From NCBI RefSeq assembly GCF_018119395.1, contig NZ_JAGPWD010000025.1, positions 25,992 through 89,991 of the forward strand: a stretch of DNA of 64,000 nt, read 5' to 3'. The stretch is from Massilia sp. ZL223 (GTDB taxonomy: Bacteria > Pseudomonadota > Gammaproteobacteria > Burkholderiales > Burkholderiaceae_D). The notes beneath the pieces are model-generated. The model was given only the letters and a program-made list of their open reading frames with translations. It was not told where the DNA came from and ran no database searches. The position numbers and the translations under genes are program-made. Of this stretch, positions 1-6,366 are shown one piece after another (the stretch's first letter is position 1; every line of letters begins with the position of its first letter).

Positions 1-134
1 TGCACACCCTGGATCGCGAAGGAGAGCGCGAACCACAGGAAGAAGCGGTCGGCCGAGCTGCGCCAGAAGCGGATGAAGAACAGGGCGATGGTCAGCGAGG
101 CCATCGCGATGGCGCCGCTGAGGAGATCGTTCAT
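1..134 (-). CDS. DUF5985-like small membrane protein (partial, 3' end outside window)
   Basis: The frame starts with ATG at 134 and runs off the left edge. The visible 44 residues begin MNDLLSGAIAMASLTIALFF and continue with an Arg/Trp-rich turn and a second hydrophobic stretch. This two-helix pattern matches the complete neighbour at 139-396, so the two look like paralogues. It starts four bases after that gene's stop, so the pair is probably translationally coupled. No enzymatic motif is visible. Function is unknown; the family name is given from overall resemblance only. Confidence 0.6.
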   Translation of the reverse strand, partial: MNDLLSGAIAMASLTIALFFIRFWRSSADRFFLWFALSFAIQGV

Positions 135-138
135 TGGA

Positions 139-396
139 TCAATCATTTTCGTAGATCAAGCCGTACAAGAGGAGCAGGCAGGCCAGCAGGGCGCTGATCA
201 GCCGCAGCAGCATGAAGTCGACAGATGGAAACACCACCTTGTCCAGCAGCAGGAACAGGTTGTTGACGGTCATGACCGCGAAGCAGGAGCCGCTCCAGAA
301 CAGCAGGCGGTAGCGGGTGCGGCGGTAGCTGCTGAACAGCAGCCAGGCGCAGGCCAGCGAGGTCAGGATGCAGAGGGTGTAGATGATCTCACCCAT
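139..396 (-). CDS. DUF5985-like small membrane protein
   Basis: This 85-residue protein has about three hydrophobic segments (near residues 3-20, 30-50 and 60-82) separated by short basic loops such as SYRRTRYR. It carries no catalytic motif. The stop of the upstream gene (398-400) lies next to its ATG at 396, and the next membrane gene starts four bases after its own stop, so 790 to 1 is one minus-strand transcription unit. The pairing of two such small membrane proteins suggests a hetero-oligomer, which is inference. Function is unknown. Confidence 0.65.
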   Translation of the reverse strand: MGEIIYTLCILTSLACAWLLFSSYRRTRYRLLFWSGSCFAVMTVNNLFLLLDKVVFPSVDFMLLRLISALLACLLLLYGLIYEND

Positions 397-397
397 A

Positions 398-790
398 TCA
401 GGTGTCCTTTCGCAAACGGAAGGCGTCGGCGAATTTCTGTGCCTTCCGGTCGAGGGTGGAATGGATCAGGTGGGTCACTTCCACCAGGTGCCTGGCGTAG
501 AGCTCGGCAAGACGGTCGACCAGCTCGCGCAGCGCCTCGCTGGCCGGCGCATAGCAATAGGCGTGCGCGGCCGGCGCGTCGCAAGGGCGCGCCATGCCCG
601 CGGTGCACAGCTCGTCGAGCAGGCCCTGGGCGACCTTCTCGCGGATGTAGAGCCGTCCGGCCAGCGCCGCGCCGTCCCATTGCTGCCCGGGTGAGGCGCG
701 CAACAGGAGCAGGGCTTCCAGGAACGGTACGGAGGGCACGCTCGTCAGGACGAAGCGCCGCAGGTCCTCCGGGATCTCCGCGTGTGTCAT
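398..790 (-). CDS. hypothetical protein, helical, possible winged-helix fold
   Basis: The 130-residue product is soluble and Leu/Ala/Arg-rich. Residues 1-60 look like a small helix-turn-helix or winged-helix unit (FLEALLLLRASPGQQWDGAA followed by LAGRLYIREKVAQGLLDELC). Residues 75-125 form a long amphipathic helix resembling a dimerisation coil. It opens the operon with the two membrane proteins downstream. A regulatory role in sensing for those genes is possible but unproven. The ATG at 790 faces the AT-rich divergent gap shared with the nuclease gene. Confidence 0.6.
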   Translation of the reverse strand: MTHAEIPEDLRRFVLTSVPSVPFLEALLLLRASPGQQWDGAALAGRLYIREKVAQGLLDELCTAGMARPCDAPAAHAYCYAPASEALRELVDRLAELYARHLVEVTHLIHSTLDRKAQKFADAFRLRKDT

Positions 791-914
791 GCGTGAATCA
801 TGTGTTTCCGTGAAGGAAATTTTTGATTGGAAAACACAAATTCTAGATCATTCTTTTTTGCAATGCACTTTCAATCGTGCGCGGCTCCATGCGATCGCAA
901 TGCTCATCCATATT

Positions 915-942
915 TTGGCCGGAGATTGCGGTCGGCTAAAAT
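915..942 (+). promoter_or_regulatory. candidate sigma70 promoter for the endonuclease gene
   Basis: A -35-like TTGGCC (915-920) and a -10-like TAAAAT (937-942) are separated by 16 bases, about 30 bases before the ATG at 973. The gap 791-972 is clearly more AT-rich than its surroundings and must also serve the divergent minus-strand operon. For that operon I see only a possible -10 (TAGAAT on the minus strand, 845-840) and no convincing -35. Confidence 0.35.
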
Positions 943-972
943 GATCACACCAAGTCTTTGAGTTCGATCATC

Positions 973-1761
973 ATGTTCCGTACGATCTTCGCGCGCCTGG
1001 CCATGGCCGGCGCGCTGCTCGCCGCCGGCGCCGTCCAGGCAGCCAGCTGCCCCGTCCATTATCTCGACGGCCGCGCGCCGGAAATCCGCAACCCCAAGCT
1101 GGCCACCGCCACGCGCGAGCTGTGCTACGGCGTGTTCGGCATCATGCATTCGGGCGTGACCCGCACGCCGCTGTGGTCGGCCGAATACCTGCGCGCGGAC
1201 AACCTCGAGCGCGCCGAAGGCCTGGACCGCGACAACGCCTTCCACGCCGAGCCGCGCCTGCCCCAGGGCCAGCGCGCCGAGCTGTCCGACTACTCGCGCA
1301 GCGGCTTCGACCGCGGCCACCTCGCGCCCAACGGCGACATGCCGGACCGCCGCACCCAGCGCGAGAGCTTCTCTCTGGCCAACATGGTGCCCCAGGACGG
1401 CGACCATAACCGCCACATCTGGGCCCCGATCGAGCAAAGCGTGCGCAAGATGGCCAAGCGCGAAGGCGAGCTGTATGTGATTACCGGCCCGGCATTCCTG
1501 GGCACCAGCCTGCGCAAGGTCGGCAACGTGCTCGTGCCCAGCCACCTGTACAAGGTGGTGTACAGTCCGCGCCAGAAGGCGGCCGCCGCCTGGTTCGTCG
1601 AGAACCGCGCCGATGCGCCCATCCACGTGATCCCGGTGGCCGAGCTGGAACGCATCGTCGGCATCGAGCTCCTGCCTTCGCTCAGCCGGCAGCAGAAGGA
1701 GCGCATGCTGAAGCTGCCGAAGATCAAGCAGCGCAAGCCGCGCAACCACGGATACAACTAA
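973..1761 (+). CDS. secreted DNA/RNA non-specific endonuclease (NUC1 family)
   Basis: Likely a periplasmic or secreted sugar-nonspecific nuclease. The ATG at 973 opens a clear signal peptide (MFRTIFARLAMAGALLAAGA, then VQAASC) with a cleavage site after VQA; an in-frame TTG at 958 adds only five residues and is less likely. The active-site motif DRGHLAPNGDM is present in the middle of the protein, with the catalytic His inside DRGH, followed by NMVPQ and a downstream Asn region (HNRHIWAP) that fit the Mg-binding Asn of the Serratia-nuclease fold. At about 262 residues it has normal family length. It probably scavenges extracellular nucleic acid. Confidence 0.85.
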   Translation: MFRTIFARLAMAGALLAAGAVQAASCPVHYLDGRAPEIRNPKLATATRELCYGVFGIMHSGVTRTPLWSAEYLRADNLERAEGLDRDNAFHAEPRLPQGQRAELSDYSRSGFDRGHLAPNGDMPDRRTQRESFSLANMVPQDGDHNRHIWAPIEQSVRKMAKREGELYVITGPAFLGTSLRKVGNVLVPSHLYKVVYSPRQKAAAAWFVENRADAPIHVIPVAELERIVGIELLPSLSRQQKERMLKLPKIKQRKPRNHGYN

Positions 1762-1776
1762 TCACGGAGTTCGCCC

Positions 1777-2037
1777 ATGAAGCCGAAGAAGACCGCATTC
1801 ACGCCCTACGCCAACGAAGCCGACGTGCTGGAAGTCGGTAAGCTGATGCTGGAGAACCGCGTCGACCGCATCACGATCTCGGGCGACGTGGACCTGACCG
1901 CCGACCAGCGGGGCCTGGCCGCGGCGCGCCGCCTGCACGAGGCGCTGGGCGCGATCGTCGCCGCGCTGGAGGCGCGCGAACTGCCCGAGCGGCTGCCCGC
2001 GCCGGACGTCAAGTCGGTAGACAATCCTTTCGCCTGA
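1777..2037 (+). CDS. small conserved hypothetical protein
   Basis: An 86-residue acidic soluble protein. A Shine-Dalgarno CACGGAG sits just before the ATG, and the gene lies 15 bases after the nuclease stop, so the two are probably cotranscribed. The middle (NRVDRITISGDVDLTADQRG) predicts a strand-helix unit and the rest is helical. No known motif is visible and there is no signal peptide or membrane segment. It could be a cytoplasmic partner of the nuclease, but nothing in the sequence shows this. Confidence 0.65.
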   Translation: MKPKKTAFTPYANEADVLEVGKLMLENRVDRITISGDVDLTADQRGLAAARRLHEALGAIVAALEARELPERLPAPDVKSVDNPFA

Positions 2038-2125
2038 GCCAGCTTCGATTCCTCCGAAACATGGTGAAAGGACGGCCGGCTTTGCCTCCAATTGTCGGGT
2101 GTCAATGGTGCGCAAGCCCGAGCGG

Positions 2126-2142
2126 GATTGGGGTACGCTCGA
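2126..2142 (+). promoter_or_regulatory. promoter-like motif shared by two stress genes (copy 1)
   Basis: The 17-base block GATTGGGGTACGCTCGA recurs almost unchanged at 4056-4072 ahead of the second stress transcription unit. The common form is GATTGGrGTAnnCTCGA. The TAnnCT part could be a -10 element. Its occurrence upstream of two related transcription units suggests shared stress control. Confidence 0.4.
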
Positions 2143-2230
2143 CCAGCATAGCGCCTGAAAAGACGCGCGCAATTCGAAGGGCTGCGCCGGATCCTCCAGC
2201 GCCGCCGCGACACCAAACGGAGGAACGATC

Positions 2231-3919
2231 ATGCAACATACGCTTGTAGCAGTGTTCGACAACCGCACCGACGCACAGAACGCCATGAACGAACTGATGT
2301 CGTCGAACTTTTCCCGTGAAAACGTGCGCCTGTCCACCTCGGACACCAGCGGCGCCGCCGGGACCACCGATGTCCGCACCACCACCGATACGGACGAAGG
2401 CATCGGCTCCAGCATCAAGCATTTCTTCAGCGACCTGTTCGGCAGCGACGACAGCACGAGCGCCAGCCGCTACGAAACCGCGGTCAGCGGCGGCCGCCAC
2501 GTCCTGACCCTGACCGCCGATTCGCTGCCCGAAGTCGAGCGCGCCGCCGACATCGTCGAGCGCTACGGCCCGACCGACATCGACGAGCATTCGGACCGTA
2601 GCGGCTCGATGGCCGGCGCCGGCATGACCGGCGCCATGGCCGGCTCGAGCGGCCTGCAGCAGTCGTCCTCGATGTCGGCGCAGTCGGCCTCGCAAGGCGC
2701 GAACCTGCAGGGCACCCGGCAGCGCACCGATTCGCTGCAGCGCGACACGGCCGCCATGGGCTCCACCTCGAGCACCGCGTCGATCCCGGTGGTGGAAGAG
2801 CAGCTGAGGGTCGGCAAGCGCGAAGTGCAGCGCGGCGGCGTGCGCATCTTCTCGCGCGTGATCGAAACCCCGGTCAATGAAAGCATCGGTCTGCGCGAAG
2901 AGCATGTGAACGTGGAACGCCATCGCGTCGACCAGCCGATCAATCCGAACGACGCCACTGCGTTCAAGGAGCAGACCATCGAGATGCGCGAGACCGCCGA
3001 GGAAGCGGTGGTGCAGAAGACCGCCCGCGTGGTCGAGGAAGTGACGGTCGGCAAGCAAGTCAGCGAACGCCAGCAACAGGTCAAGGACACGGTGCGCCAC
3101 ACCGAAGTCGAAGTCGAGCGCCTGGGCGCCACCGGCAACATGCGCGACGACGACAGCTACTACCGCAGCCACTTCACCAGTAACTACGGCAGCACGGGCG
3201 CGTCGTACGACGATTACGCGCCGGCCTATTCCTACGGCAGCTCGATGCGCGGCGACAGCCGCTACGCCGACCGCAAGTGGGACGATGTGGAGAACGACCT
3301 GCGCACCGACTGGGAATCGCGCAACGCGGGCGGCCCCTCGACCTGGGAGAAGATGAAGGCGGCGGTACGCCGGGGCTGGGACCGCATGACCGACGATGAC
3401 GACGACAACTACTACCGCAGCCATTACACCAGCACCTATGGCAGCGCGGGCGGTTCGTATGACGACTATGCGCCGGCCTATTCCTACGGCTCGCAGATGC
3501 GCAGCGATAGCCGCTACGCGAACCGCCAGTGGGACGACGTCGAAAACGACCTGCGCACCGACTGGGAAACCCGCAATGCCGGCCGCACCGGGTCGACCTG
3601 GGAAAACATGAAGGCGGCGGTACGCCGCGGCTGGGACCGCATGACCGACAACGACGACGATTACTACCGCAGCCACTACACCAGCAACTACAGCTCGCTG
3701 GGCGGTTCGTACGAGGATTATGCGCCGGCCTATTCCTATGGCAGCCAGATGCGCAGCGACAGCCGATACGCCAACCGCCAGTGGGACGATGTCGAGAGCG
3801 ACCTGCGCAGCGACTGGGAAACCCGTTATCCGGGCTCGACCTGGGAGCGCATGAAGGCCGCCGTGCGCCGTGGCTGGGACCGCATGACCGACGACAACAG
3901 CAGCTCGCGCACCTACTAA
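2231..3919 (+). CDS. YflT-like/DUF2382 (YsnF/AvaK) stress protein with three C-terminal 84-residue repeats
   Basis: A 562-residue cytoplasmic protein preceded by ACGGAGGA and ATG at 2231. Residues 1-125 resemble the heat-induced YflT/general-stress-17M domain (MQHTLVAVFDNRTDAQNAMN). Residues 130-175 are Ser/Gln/Gly-rich linker. Residues about 178-290 are a DUF2382 (YsnF/AvaK) domain with the typical paired strands (IPVVEEQLRVGKREV, then VNVERHRVDQPI). From about residue 307 to the end come three tandem copies of an aromatic, Asp/Arg-rich unit ending in MKAAVRRGWDRMT. The family is linked to general stress and desiccation responses; the exact job is unknown. Near-identity of the repeats points to recent duplication or gene conversion. 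Confidence 0.8.
   Translation: MQHTLVAVFDNRTDAQNAMNELMSSNFSRENVRLSTSDTSGAAGTTDVRTTTDTDEGIGSSIKHFFSDLFGSDDSTSASRYETAVSGGRHVLTLTADSLPEVERAADIVERYGPTDIDEHSDRSGSMAGAGMTGAMAGSSGLQQSSSMSAQSASQGANLQGTRQRTDSLQRDTAAMGSTSSTASIPVVEEQLRVGKREVQRGGVRIFSRVIETPVNESIGLREEHVNVERHRVDQPINPNDATAFKEQTIEMRETAEEAVVQKTARVVEEVTVGKQVSERQQQVKDTVRHTEVEVERLGATGNMRDDDSYYRSHFTSNYGSTGASYDDYAPAYSYGSSMRGDSRYADRKWDDVENDLRTDWESRNAGGPSTWEKMKAAVRRGWDRMTDDDDDNYYRSHYTSTYGSAGGSYDDYAPAYSYGSQMRSDSRYANRQWDDVENDLRTDWETRNAGRTGSTWENMKAAVRRGWDRMTDNDDDYYRSHYTSNYSSLGGSYEDYAPAYSYGSQMRSDSRYANRQWDDVESDLRSDWETRYPGSTWERMKAAVRRGWDRMTDDNSSSRTY
3149..3904 (+). repeat. three in-frame tandem 252-bp coding repeats
   Basis: Marker bases TACCGCAGCCA occur at 3161, 3413 and 3665, giving an exact 252-bp period (84 codons). 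Each unit encodes a tract with YYRSHYTS, SYDDYAPAYSYG, MRxDSRYA, a tryptophan-centred WDDVENDLRxDWE, then an amphipathic helix with MKAAVRRGWDRMT. A diverged three-copy set with unequal spacing (243 and 285 bp) lies at the end of the gene at 4587-6293. Confidence 0.9.
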
Positions 3920-3956
3920 GCTGCCCTTGAGCCCGGCCACGCCGGGCTGCACCATC

Positions 3957-3984
3957 ACGGCGCCTGCGGGCGCCGTTTTCGTTT
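3957..3984 (+). terminator. rho-independent terminator after the first stress gene
   Basis: An 8-bp stem (ACGGCGCC at 3957-3964, GGCGCCGT at 3969-3976) with a 4-base loop is followed by TTTCGTTT. A second hairpin, AGCCCGGC against GCCGGGCT, sits just upstream at 3930-3948. The double hairpin plus T-rich tail separates this gene from the next stress unit. Confidence 0.7.
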
Positions 3985-4055
3985 GCGGAAACCCGCTGTC
4001 GCCGCTCTGGCGACATGGCGGGCACAGCTGGGCAGCCGCGCGCCCGCCCGGACGC

Positions 4056-4072
4056 GATTGGAGTAATCTCGA
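4056..4072 (+). promoter_or_regulatory. promoter-like motif shared by two stress genes (copy 2)
   Basis: GATTGGAGTAATCTCGA matches the block at 2126-2142 at 14 of 17 bases. It lies 33 bases before the start of the stand-alone DUF2382 gene. The internal TAATCT is a plausible -10 element. Because the following two genes abut, this motif would drive both. Confidence 0.4.
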
Positions 4073-4104
4073 TTCAACGGTCCAGCGAACGAGGAGCCCA
4101 CCCG

Positions 4105-4560
4105 ATGTCCAGCACCATTCCCGAACCCCAGCCGCAGGAAGGCACGCAGCCAGGTCTCTCCATTCCGGTGATCGAGGAAAGGCTCGAAGTGGGCACCCGC
4201 GTCGCCGAGACCGGCCGCGGCGTACGGATCCACAAGACGGTATCGGAACAGCCGGTGACCATCGACGAGCGCCTGGCGCGCGAGGAGGTGGAAGTCAGGC
4301 ATGTTCCCGTGGACCGCATCGTCGCCGCCGACCAGGCGCCGGCGACCCGCTACGAAGGCGAGACCCTGGTGGTGCCGGTTCTGGAGGAGGTGCTGGTGGT
4401 CGAACGCCGCCTGCGCATCAAGGAAGAACTGCACATCACCCGTGTCCGGCGCGAGGAGCGCTACCAGGACGAGGTCATGCTCAAGTCCGAGCAGGTCCAC
4501 GTCGAACGCTTCGATGAGCCGGCCGAGGCAAGCAGGCCAGGCACGCCGCCGGCGTCATGA
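4105..4560 (+). CDS. stand-alone DUF2382 (YsnF/AvaK) protein
   Basis: A 151-residue protein consisting almost entirely of the DUF2382 module seen inside the previous stress gene. Two beta-rich halves are visible, SIPVIEERLEVGTRV followed by VEVRHVPVDRIV, and VPVLEEVLVVERRLRIKEEL ending in ITRVRREERY. The ATG at 4105 is chosen because GAGGAG lies before it and the first 30 codons of the longer frame read as non-coding leader. It leads directly into the gene at 4587, so the two are one operon. The function of DUF2382 is not established biochemically. Confidence 0.75.
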   Translation: MSSTIPEPQPQEGTQPGLSIPVIEERLEVGTRVAETGRGVRIHKTVSEQPVTIDERLAREEVEVRHVPVDRIVAADQAPATRYEGETLVVPVLEEVLVVERRLRIKEELHITRVRREERYQDEVMLKSEQVHVERFDEPAEASRPGTPPAS

Positions 4561-4586
4561 CAACCACCATCACGGAGGAAACGACC

Positions 4587-6293
4587 ATGCAACATACACT
4601 TGTAGCCGTGTTCGATAACCGGACCGACGCGCAGAACGCCATGAACGAATTGCTGTCGTCGGGATTCTCCAAAGGGGAAGTACGTTTGTCGAACGCCGAC
4701 CCGACCGGCCAGACGGACAGCGCGACCGGCGAATCCGACATCGCCGGCGACCGCGACCTGGCCCACGACCGCGCCGGCGATTCCAGCAGCCTGGGCATCG
4801 CCGCCAGCATCAAGCATTTCTTCAGCGACCTGTTCGGCAGCGACAATCCGGACCACGTCAGCCGCTACGAAGGCGCGGTGACCCGCGGGCACCACGTGCT
4901 GACCGTGACCGCCTCCTCCCTGCCGGAAGTCGAGCGCGCCGCCGACATCGTCGAGCGCTACGGCCCGACCGACATCGACGAGCAGGCTTCCGGCTTCGGA
5001 GAGGTGCCGTCCGGCGCCGGCGCGATGCGCATGGGGACCAGCAGCGGCATGCAGGCGGCGCCGATGTCGCAGCAGTCCGCGTCCTCCCAGTCCGCGGCCG
5101 CCCCGGTGCAGAGCCAGCAGCGCGTGCAGGACCAGGCCCTGGACAACCCGGGCGACCGCAAGCTGTTCCAGCAGCAGTCGCTGAACCAGGCCGAGCCGAT
5201 GGGCACCACCTACCAGGAGCCGATGGGCAAGAGCGGCCTGAGCGCGACAGGCGGCACCTCGCTGCACGGCTCGACCCTGCAGGAGAACCCGGTCCAGGGA
5301 TCGTCGCTCGAAGGCACCCCGCAGGGGCTGGGCACGGGCGGCTCGATCCAGGGCTCGTCGACCGGCAACCCGGTCCGTTCGGATTCCCAGCAATATGCGG
5401 GCGTCCCGGCGTCGGGCGCATCGCGCCTGGCCTCGCAGCAGCGCGGCGGCTCGCGCATCTATTCGCGCGGCGACATGGGACAATCGGGCTACTCGACGGG
5501 GGCGGACATCGACGACGACACCTACTTCCGCGAGCATTTCAGCTCCACCTACGGCGCCGACAGCTCCTATGACGACTACGCCCCGGCCTACCGCTACGGC
5601 AGCCAGATGCGCGGCGACAGCCGCTATCGCAGCCGCCAGTGGGACGAGGTCGAGAACGAGCTGCGCAGCGACTGGGAAACGCGCAACCCCGGTTCCACCT
5701 GGGAGAAGATGAAATCCGCCGTCCGCCGCGGCTGGGACCGCATGACCGGCGACGATGACGACGCCTACTACCGCAGCCACTACAGCTCGGCCTACGCGAG
5801 CAGCGGCAAGAGCTACGACGAGGTCGCGCCGGCCTACGCCTACGGCAACGAGATGGCGCGCAGCGAGATCTACCGCAACCGCCCCTGGGACGAGGCCATG
5901 CCCAGCCTGCGCAGCGACTGGGAAAGCCGCAACGGCACGACGGCCACGGGCGGGACCTCCGCCACCGGCTCCGCATGGGAAGACATGAAGGACGCGGTGC
6001 GCCATGGCTGGAACCGCATGACCGGCGCCCTGTCGGACGATGACGACAGCTACTACCGCAACCACTACACCTCGACCTACGGCACGAGCGGGGAGTCCTA
6101 CGACACCTACCGTCCGGCCTACGAGTACGGCAGCTCGATGCACCGCAACCCGCAGTACAGCAACCGGGCCTGGGACGACGAGCTCGAGAACGAGCTGCGC
6201 AGCGGCTGGCAGAGCCGTTATCCGGGCGGCCCGAGCACCTGGGACAAGGTCAAGGAAGCGGTGCGTCACGGCTGGAACCGCCTGACCTATTGA
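4587..6293 (+). CDS. YflT-like stress protein with low-complexity linker and three C-terminal repeats
   Basis: A 568-residue paralogue of the gene at 2231. The ATG at 4587 is preferred over an in-frame ATG at 4557 because a strong GGAGGAA precedes it and it restores the same N-terminus (MQHTLVAVFDNRTDAQNAMN). Residues 1-130 are the YflT-like domain with FFSDLFGSD conserved. Residues 130-300 are Gln/Ser/Gly low complexity in the place where the paralogue has DUF2382. Residues about 308-568 are three repeat units, each with a WDxxxxxLRSxWExR core and an MKxAVRxGWxRMT helix. The missing DUF2382 is supplied by the gene immediately upstream, so the operon equals a split version of the first stress protein. 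Confidence 0.8.
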   Translation: MQHTLVAVFDNRTDAQNAMNELLSSGFSKGEVRLSNADPTGQTDSATGESDIAGDRDLAHDRAGDSSSLGIAASIKHFFSDLFGSDNPDHVSRYEGAVTRGHHVLTVTASSLPEVERAADIVERYGPTDIDEQASGFGEVPSGAGAMRMGTSSGMQAAPMSQQSASSQSAAAPVQSQQRVQDQALDNPGDRKLFQQQSLNQAEPMGTTYQEPMGKSGLSATGGTSLHGSTLQENPVQGSSLEGTPQGLGTGGSIQGSSTGNPVRSDSQQYAGVPASGASRLASQQRGGSRIYSRGDMGQSGYSTGADIDDDTYFREHFSSTYGADSSYDDYAPAYRYGSQMRGDSRYRSRQWDEVENELRSDWETRNPGSTWEKMKSAVRRGWDRMTGDDDDAYYRSHYSSAYASSGKSYDEVAPAYAYGNEMARSEIYRNRPWDEAMPSLRSDWESRNGTTATGGTSATGSAWEDMKDAVRHGWNRMTGALSDDDDSYYRNHYTSTYGTSGESYDTYRPAYEYGSSMHRNPQYSNRAWDDELENELRSGWQSRYPGGPSTWDKVKEAVRHGWNRLTY

Positions 6294-6319
6294 CGGCGAC
6301 TGGTACGGCTGGAAAGCAT

Positions 6320-6346
6320 AGCGGCGCCTGAGGGCGCCGCTTTTTC
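6320..6346. terminator. bidirectional terminator between convergent genes
   Basis: A 9-bp stem (AGCGGCGCC at 6320-6328, GGCGCCGCT at 6333-6341) is followed by TTTTT on the plus strand. It lies between the end of the stress gene (6293) and the end of the convergent M16 protease gene (6367). Confidence 0.75.
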
Positions 6347-6366
6347 TACTGCGTCGGTACGTTGAT

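Noticed and set aside
2102..3958. Minus-strand frame of 618 codons with Val/Ala/Gly repeats
   Set aside because: The repeats mirror the coding repeats of the stress protein on the plus strand. The same applies to 4461-6269 opposite the second stress gene.
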